DNA of 59,297 nt from Gammaproteobacteria bacterium (GTDB lineage Bacteria; Pseudomonadota; Gammaproteobacteria; Poriferisulfidales; Poriferisulfidaceae), in contig JAPPLD010000021.1 in the NCBI GenBank assembly GCA_028819565.1, forward strand, positions 1-59,297, given 5' to 3'. Positions 55,550-59,297 of this stretch are shown here, piece by piece (positions within the stretch are counted from its first letter, which is position 1; each line of letters starts with the position of its first letter). The notes beneath the pieces were generated by a model. That model was given only the letters and a program-made list of their open reading frames with translations. It was not told where the DNA came from and made no database searches. The position numbers and the translations under genes are program-made.

Positions 55550-56284
55550 CTATTCGTGGGCGCAGAGCGCCAATCCTTCCAACACCAGATCCGGTGCCGC
55601 GATCATCGGTGTGTGGCACCAGACCTGAAGCTTCTCGGCATCGCCGCCCGTCAGCATCACTAGGGCATGTCCGCCCAGCACGTCCTCGCGCAGCCGCGTA
55701 CACATGGAATCGATGCCTCCGGACAGGAGCTTCCAGATTCCTGATTCGACCGCCTCGTCCGTACCGGTATGGGCGGTACTGCGCGGACTCACCGACGGCG
55801 CTTGAGTGGCCGCGTACAGCATCGCCAGACCTTCTTTCTGTCGCAGGTAGCCCGGCACGATCCAGCCGCCGCAGTGCTCGTTGTCCTCGGTCAGCCCGTC
55901 CACGGCGATTGCGGACCCGGCATCCACGATGATCAAAGATGAATGGGTTCGCTGACGCGCCGCCTGCATCGCCAGCAACCGGTCCGCCCCGAAAGTTTCC
56001 GGTTGCGCATAGTGCAAACTGATGTCCCCGCGCACTTTCTCAGGGTCGGCCCACGACACCGGCCCGCCCCACGCTTCCTCAACCCCTGCTCGTAGCTCGT
56101 CTCCGGCATCGCCCCGCATGGTCGAGACCGCATACAGGGTTTCTTCTTGGTCCTGGCGTTCGCGCAGCGTCTGATGCAGCCGGCTGATGCCGGATATAGG
56201 CGCCACCCCGAGCCGGAAAATCTGCCCGTCTTGCTCCTCGCCCAGTTTGGCGCGGGTATGGCCGAGGTCCAGCAGCAGGGTCAT
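55550..56284 (-). CDS. coaX: Type III pantothenate kinase
   Basis: 244 residues. First step of coenzyme A synthesis in bacteria lacking CoaA. ASKHA-fold signs: LLLDLGHTRAKL near 4 (phosphate 1), ETFGADRLLAMQAAR near 95 (catalytic Asp in GADR), and IIVDAGSAIAVD near 117, where DAGTAI is the common form. LTGGDAEKL near 210. ATGA overlap with birA, a pairing common in Gammaproteobacteria. Confidence 0.94.
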   Translation of the reverse strand: MTLLLDLGHTRAKLGEEQDGQIFRLGVAPISGISRLHQTLRERQDQEETLYAVSTMRGDAGDELRAGVEEAWGGPVSWADPEKVRGDISLHYAQPETFGADRLLAMQAARQRTHSSLIIVDAGSAIAVDGLTEDNEHCGGWIVPGYLRQKEGLAMLYAATQAPSVSPRSTAHTGTDEAVESGIWKLLSGGIDSMCTRLREDVLGGHALVMLTGGDAEKLQVWCHTPMIAAPDLVLEGLALCAHE

Positions 56285-57054
56285 AAGCGGCGCAGGCGCA
56301 CGTCGGCACTGTCGAACTGCCGCATGCCCTCTTCTCCTTCGACTTGCAGGTATCCACGGTCGTCCACACCCTGCGCGCGACCCGTGTATGTCTGGCTTGG
56401 TCCGGTCACATGCACCTCGCTACCCCTGAGACCGTCGTACGGCTCAAAGTATGCCTTAAGTTTATCCGGAGCGCCACTGTCCAGCCGCACGAGACAAGTG
56501 ACAACCGATTCGATCAGGCCGGCGGCCAAGTGGTTCGGGTCGGGAGACTGCCCGCAGGCGCGGGCGATCGAGGTGGTCTGACGGTCCAGTTCCGGTGCAT
56601 CTTCCACGTTGACGCCCACCCCGACCACGCAACGGGTTTGTCCGCCGCGGATGCGGCATTCGGTGAGGATCCCACCGAATTTCGCGGAACCGTACATGAG
56701 GTCGTTCGGCCAGTTCAGGCAGGGCTGGCCCAACCCCATCTCGCGCAGGCGCTCAATGAGCGCAATGCCGGCCCACAGGGCCAGAGCCGGCGGCGCCTCC
56801 GCCGGGAAGGCGTGCAACACCGAAAAGCACAGGGCTCCGTCGACCGTCTCCCAACTCCGGCCTTGCCGTCCCCTCCCTCCGGTCTGACGCCGTGCGATCT
56901 GTACCCGGTCGCGGACGATCGCATCGTCATCAAGGATGTCGTTGGTGGAGGCCACTTCGCCGGCCACTTCGATTGGGCCGAGCCGGACGCGGACCTCTTC
57001 GGATAAAGCCTCGGTGACCCGTTCGGCGTCGAGCGATGAACACATTACGGTCAA
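56281..57054 (-). CDS. birA: Biotin--acetyl-CoA-carboxylase ligase (no DNA-binding domain)
   Basis: 257 residues. Joins biotin to the carrier subunit of acetyl-CoA carboxylase. EVASTNDIL near 33, biotinyl-AMP loop GGRGRQGRSWET near 59, WPNDLMYGSAKFGGIL with the catalytic Lys near 120, and VVGVGVNVE near 143. The winged-helix repressor domain of E. coli BirA (about 60 residues) is missing, so it should not regulate biotin genes itself. ATGA overlap with coaX. Confidence 0.94.
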   Translation of the reverse strand: MTVMCSSLDAERVTEALSEEVRVRLGPIEVAGEVASTNDILDDDAIVRDRVQIARRQTGGRGRQGRSWETVDGALCFSVLHAFPAEAPPALALWAGIALIERLREMGLGQPCLNWPNDLMYGSAKFGGILTECRIRGGQTRCVVGVGVNVEDAPELDRQTTSIARACGQSPDPNHLAAGLIESVVTCLVRLDSGAPDKLKAYFEPYDGLRGSEVHVTGPSQTYTGRAQGVDDRGYLQVEGEEGMRQFDSADVRLRRL

Positions 57055-57063
57055 AGACGACTC

Positions 57064-57249
57064 TCACTTCCCGCGATCACGGTGCTCCTTTCGCGCCTTG
57101 GCTATGTCCTTGATGACGTCTTCCATGATTTCTTCTTCGGAACGACCCACATCCTCGGGTGAAGGTGTGATGCGTGCAAAGATTTCTTCGATCCTATCCG
57201 CAACCGCATTGCGGCCCACTATATCTGCAGGGTGTAATTTTGCCGTCAT
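57064..57249 (-). CDS. Small charged protein of the PIN-toxin operon
   Basis: 61 residues, strongly charged and helical (ARITPSPEDVGRSEEEIMEDVIKDIAKARKEHRDRGK). Not recognised. It starts 13 bases after the PIN-toxin stop and ends 9 bases before the birA start, all on the same strand. Size and charge suit an antitoxin, but antitoxins are usually encoded before the toxin. No strong Shine-Dalgarno is visible. Confidence 0.55.
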   Translation of the reverse strand: MTAKLHPADIVGRNAVADRIEEIFARITPSPEDVGRSEEEIMEDVIKDIAKARKEHRDRGK

Positions 57250-57262
57250 CGTATGCAGTCTT

Positions 57263-57703
57263 TCATTCCCTCATAAGGATAGTCAATCCTTCTTGTTCAA
57301 AGTGGTGATCTGCACTTAGAATCTTTTGGATGGACCGACTTTTCATTACGTTCATAGAAATGCAGTCCGTCAAACTATAATCTTTATCGATTCTAGATTT
57401 GTACGATCTCAGCCCCTCATCGAAGGAGTCACGAGATTGTGGTATCACCTCAATGTTCGGATTTGTTCGAATCTTCTCAACTGCCTCTACCACTGTTTCG
57501 CGCAATCGCTTGCCCTGCTCACGACCTGGCTGCCTTCCTTTCTTTGAAAAAGCCGTAAGAACTTCAGCAAGTACTTCATCCGTTGTAATCAACAGAGTCT
57601 GTCGTCCAAGTTGACTTTTGGCTGCCCTTGCTGCAGCAGCCCATTGGTCTTTCGGATTTATGGCCGCGATCCAATAAACCGTATCGACAAAAACCTTCTC
57701 CAC
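57263..57703 (-). CDS. PIN-domain ribonuclease toxin (VapC-like)
   Basis: 146 residues, GTG start with GGGGAGG 7 bases upstream. The four PIN acidic residues are in place: Asp7 (FVDTVYW), Glu47 (DEVLAEVLTAF), Asp113 (SLTDCIS) and Asp132 (SADHHFEQEG). These bind Mg or Mn for RNA cutting. The end GLTILMRE is typical. It is flanked by a large gene 78 bases upstream and the 61-residue gene downstream. AT-richer than birA. Confidence 0.88.
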   Translation of the reverse strand: MEKVFVDTVYWIAAINPKDQWAAAARAAKSQLGRQTLLITTDEVLAEVLTAFSKKGRQPGREQGKRLRETVVEAVEKIRTNPNIEVIPQSRDSFDEGLRSYKSRIDKDYSLTDCISMNVMKSRSIQKILSADHHFEQEGLTILMRE

Positions 57704-57781
57704 TGGATAACCTCCCCGTATGGAATTAACCTTGCCAATACACTCATAGAAACAGCGGTGTTACTAACATTATCTGACCAC

Positions 57782-58675
57782 TTACAGATAGTCGTCATGT
57801 CTGATAGACAGATCGGGAGGAAGATTATCCCAATCACTTTCTGGAATTTGCTTTGCGATACGTGCCAAGGCGTCTTCAATGGGTTCCGCAGTTGGGTCGA
57901 ACACAGCTTCATCACCTTTAATCGCTAATATTTTTGTTACAGATATTACCTTTTCCAGTTTTCCCTGCTGGGAAAACTTGCCACGCCCCTCAAGTCGCAA
58001 GCGCACCGATTCGTGATCTTTCAAGGCCGACGTTATATCAGACTCTTGTTCTGCTGCGAATTCAGCAAGAACTTTTGTTCCATTATCCAGACATACTTGG
58101 AAATGTTTCTTGAACACATCTGCTTCGAATACGCAACCTATAATTTCTATGGAATCCTCATAAGGTTCACTGATGAACTCTTGCAATCTTTGGCGGGATT
58201 TTTTGGTCACGGGCACTATCGGCTTACCGCTCGGAGCAAATCCAAATTCCGCATCATCTGGCAAACTCTCCCCGAGTTTTAACAAATCTGGAAGAATATT
58301 TTTTGGGGCATCTTCCGGTAGCATTTCGCCACGTTCAGCAGCACAAAACACTTCATGGGCAATATCAATCGCCTCCATAATTTCATGCCACTCTTCCTTC
58401 AAGGGTAGAGCATTTTTAGGTTGCTCCCGTATTTCGAGAGGTACCGCCACGCTCCCTTCTTCAATCGCACGGAGGCACAAACGGGTACGATCCTCGAAAT
58501 CCTTGGGTAGATTTCTACGATCAGGATGCCGCTTTTTCCAAATAGCCTTGGCCATTTCCCTGGCGATCTTTTGGAATTGGATGTATTCCCGCAACGCATC
58601 CGCATCAAGCGAGTGATCATCGTAGCGCTCGCCTTTGAAATGAAGCCGCGCAACTTCCTTCCAAGATTCGTTCAT
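57782..58675 (-). CDS. Large antitoxin-like protein upstream of the PIN toxin
   Basis: 297 residues from ATG 58675, which has a strong Shine-Dalgarno (GGAGGTGAT, 3-4 bases upstream). The C-terminal end (IPESDWDNLPPDLSIRHDDYL) matches the usual tail of small proteins encoded just before PIN toxins. The first 100 residues (WKEVARLHFKGERYDDHSLDADALREYIQFQKIAREMAKAIWKKRHP) are helical and of unknown function. A middle part (about 170-265) looks like a beta-barrel (IIGCVFEADVFKKHFQVCLDNGTKVLAEF). An antitoxin of about 75 residues is normal, so this is an enlarged form or a fusion. Confidence 0.72.
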   Translation of the reverse strand: MNESWKEVARLHFKGERYDDHSLDADALREYIQFQKIAREMAKAIWKKRHPDRRNLPKDFEDRTRLCLRAIEEGSVAVPLEIREQPKNALPLKEEWHEIMEAIDIAHEVFCAAERGEMLPEDAPKNILPDLLKLGESLPDDAEFGFAPSGKPIVPVTKKSRQRLQEFISEPYEDSIEIIGCVFEADVFKKHFQVCLDNGTKVLAEFAAEQESDITSALKDHESVRLRLEGRGKFSQQGKLEKVISVTKILAIKGDEAVFDPTAEPIEDALARIAKQIPESDWDNLPPDLSIRHDDYL

Positions 58676-58725
58676 GACATCACCTCCTTGCTTCAAGTGC
58701 CTTGGCTCCCTGAACTGCAATAATG

Positions 58726-58754
58726 TTCATAGAGACAGAATTTCACTTCCTCAA
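58726..58754 (-). promoter_or_regulatory. Candidate promoter of the PIN-toxin operon
   Basis: Minus strand: -35 TTGAGG (58754-58749), 17-bp spacer, -10 TATGAA (58731-58726), about 50 bases before the start of the 297-residue gene. Apart from this, 58755-58897 shows nothing I can name. Confidence 0.4.
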
Positions 58755-58897
58755 TCGGAGATGCGACCCCCTGCAACCAGTCTAACCGGCGCAATGTGTG
58801 CATAAGGAGCATCAGCAGGAAGCATGAACATACGCCTGCATTTCAGGGCTTTCATCATACTACACCCGCCGATACAGTCGCGAAAGAAGGATTTGTC

Positions 58898-58927
58898 AAA
58901 AAAACGGCCCCGCACGGGGCGGGGCCG
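58898..58927 (-). terminator. rRNA operon terminator
   Basis: Minus strand: CGGCCCCGC and GCGGGGCCG form a perfect 9-bp GC stem with a short loop, followed by seven Ts. It begins about 10 bases after the 5S rRNA end. Confidence 0.92.
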
Positions 58928-58936
58928 GATGATAGG

Positions 58937-59054
58937 TGCCTGGCGATGTCCTACTTTCACATGGGGAGACCCCACACTATCATCGGCGATGAACCGTTTC
59001 ACGGTCGAGTTCGGAATGGGATCGGGTGGTTCCAGTTCTCTATCGTCACCAGGC
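58937..59054 (-). rRNA. rrf: 5S ribosomal RNA
   Basis: About 118 bases on the minus strand. GCCTGG at the 5' end pairs with CCAGGC at the 3' end. The internal CCCATTCCGAACTCGACCG, GTGAAACG and GATGATAGTGTGGGGTCTCCCCATGTGAAAGTAGG segments are the standard bacterial 5S sequence. It closes the rRNA operon, before the terminator at 58898. Confidence 0.96.
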
Positions 59055-59110
59055 GAAAAAAGGTTGGATGATTCACAATGTTCAATCAAGCAGAAGGTCT
59101 GAAGTAGCAT

Positions 59111-59297
<187 letters not shown>

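Overview
The window is a chromosomal segment of a Gammaproteobacterium. The evidence is the hemCDXY order, the full dcw cell-division cluster ending in lpxC, a MutT/ThiE-type fusion next to argJ and secA, rnpB beside rsmI, lpoA, ubiG with a Gph/MupP-like phosphatase, and a three-gene pntAA/pntAB/pntB transhydrogenase. The core genes are GC-rich. Several short stretches are clearly AT-rich and carry defence-type or toxin-antitoxin genes, so they look acquired. The genus cannot be fixed from the sequence alone; a Chromatiales/Ectothiorhodospiraceae-like or Pseudomonas-like relative is plausible.

Layout, left to right. (1) 2-2626: AT-rich, 5'-truncated adenine methyltransferase of the type ISP/IIG restriction class. 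(2) 2712-6943: a small unknown gene and hemC-hemD-hemX-hemY, each overlapping the next by ATGA. (3) 6940-8682: an NTF2-like gene, a small membrane protein and a Nudix/thiamine-phosphate-synthase-like fusion. (4) 8687-13885: argJ, secA, an M23 peptidase and, on the other strand, a DUF721/DciA-like gene. (5) 13894-32317: a complete dcw cluster on the minus strand, read mraZ-rsmH-ftsL-ftsI-murE-murF-mraY-murD-ftsW-murG-murC-murB-ddl-ftsQ-ftsA-ftsZ-lpxC, nearly all overlapping, with a four-repeat MraZ operator at its head. (6) rnpB and rsmI, then divergent lpoA and a GOLPH3-like (GPP34) gene. (7) 36477-42100: an overlapping TonB energisation operon (DUF3450, TtpC-like, ExbB, ExbD, TonB, TPR protein) running straight into ubiG. 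(8) 42101-43647: an AT-flanked insert with a solo AAA/STAND-like ATPase between ubiG and the Gph/MupP gene. (9) 43648-46424: a 47-aa membrane peptide, gph/mupP-like, rmuC, an SDR; then a convergent HhH-GPD glycosylase. (10) 47092-50051: pntB-pntAB-pntAA. (11) 50248-52747: an AT-rich restriction island (PD-(D/E)XK nuclease, beta-class methyltransferase, HNH nuclease). (12) A Fur-box-controlled TonB-dependent receptor, then coaX and birA. (13) 57064-58675: a PIN-toxin operon with an unusually large antitoxin-like first gene. (14) The terminator, 5S rRNA and 3' end of 23S rRNA of an rRNA operon leading off the right edge.

Functionally, the dcw cluster, lpoA and possibly the MupP-like phosphatase serve peptidoglycan synthesis and division. 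The TonB operon would power the Fur-controlled receptor encoded 11 kb away. The accessory genes sit at operon boundaries (edge/hem, ubiG/gph, pnt/receptor, birA/rRNA). The most interesting spots are the ATPase insert that splits ubiG from gph, the restriction island, and the toxin operon with its large first gene. I saw no CRISPR array, transposase, integrase or tRNA.
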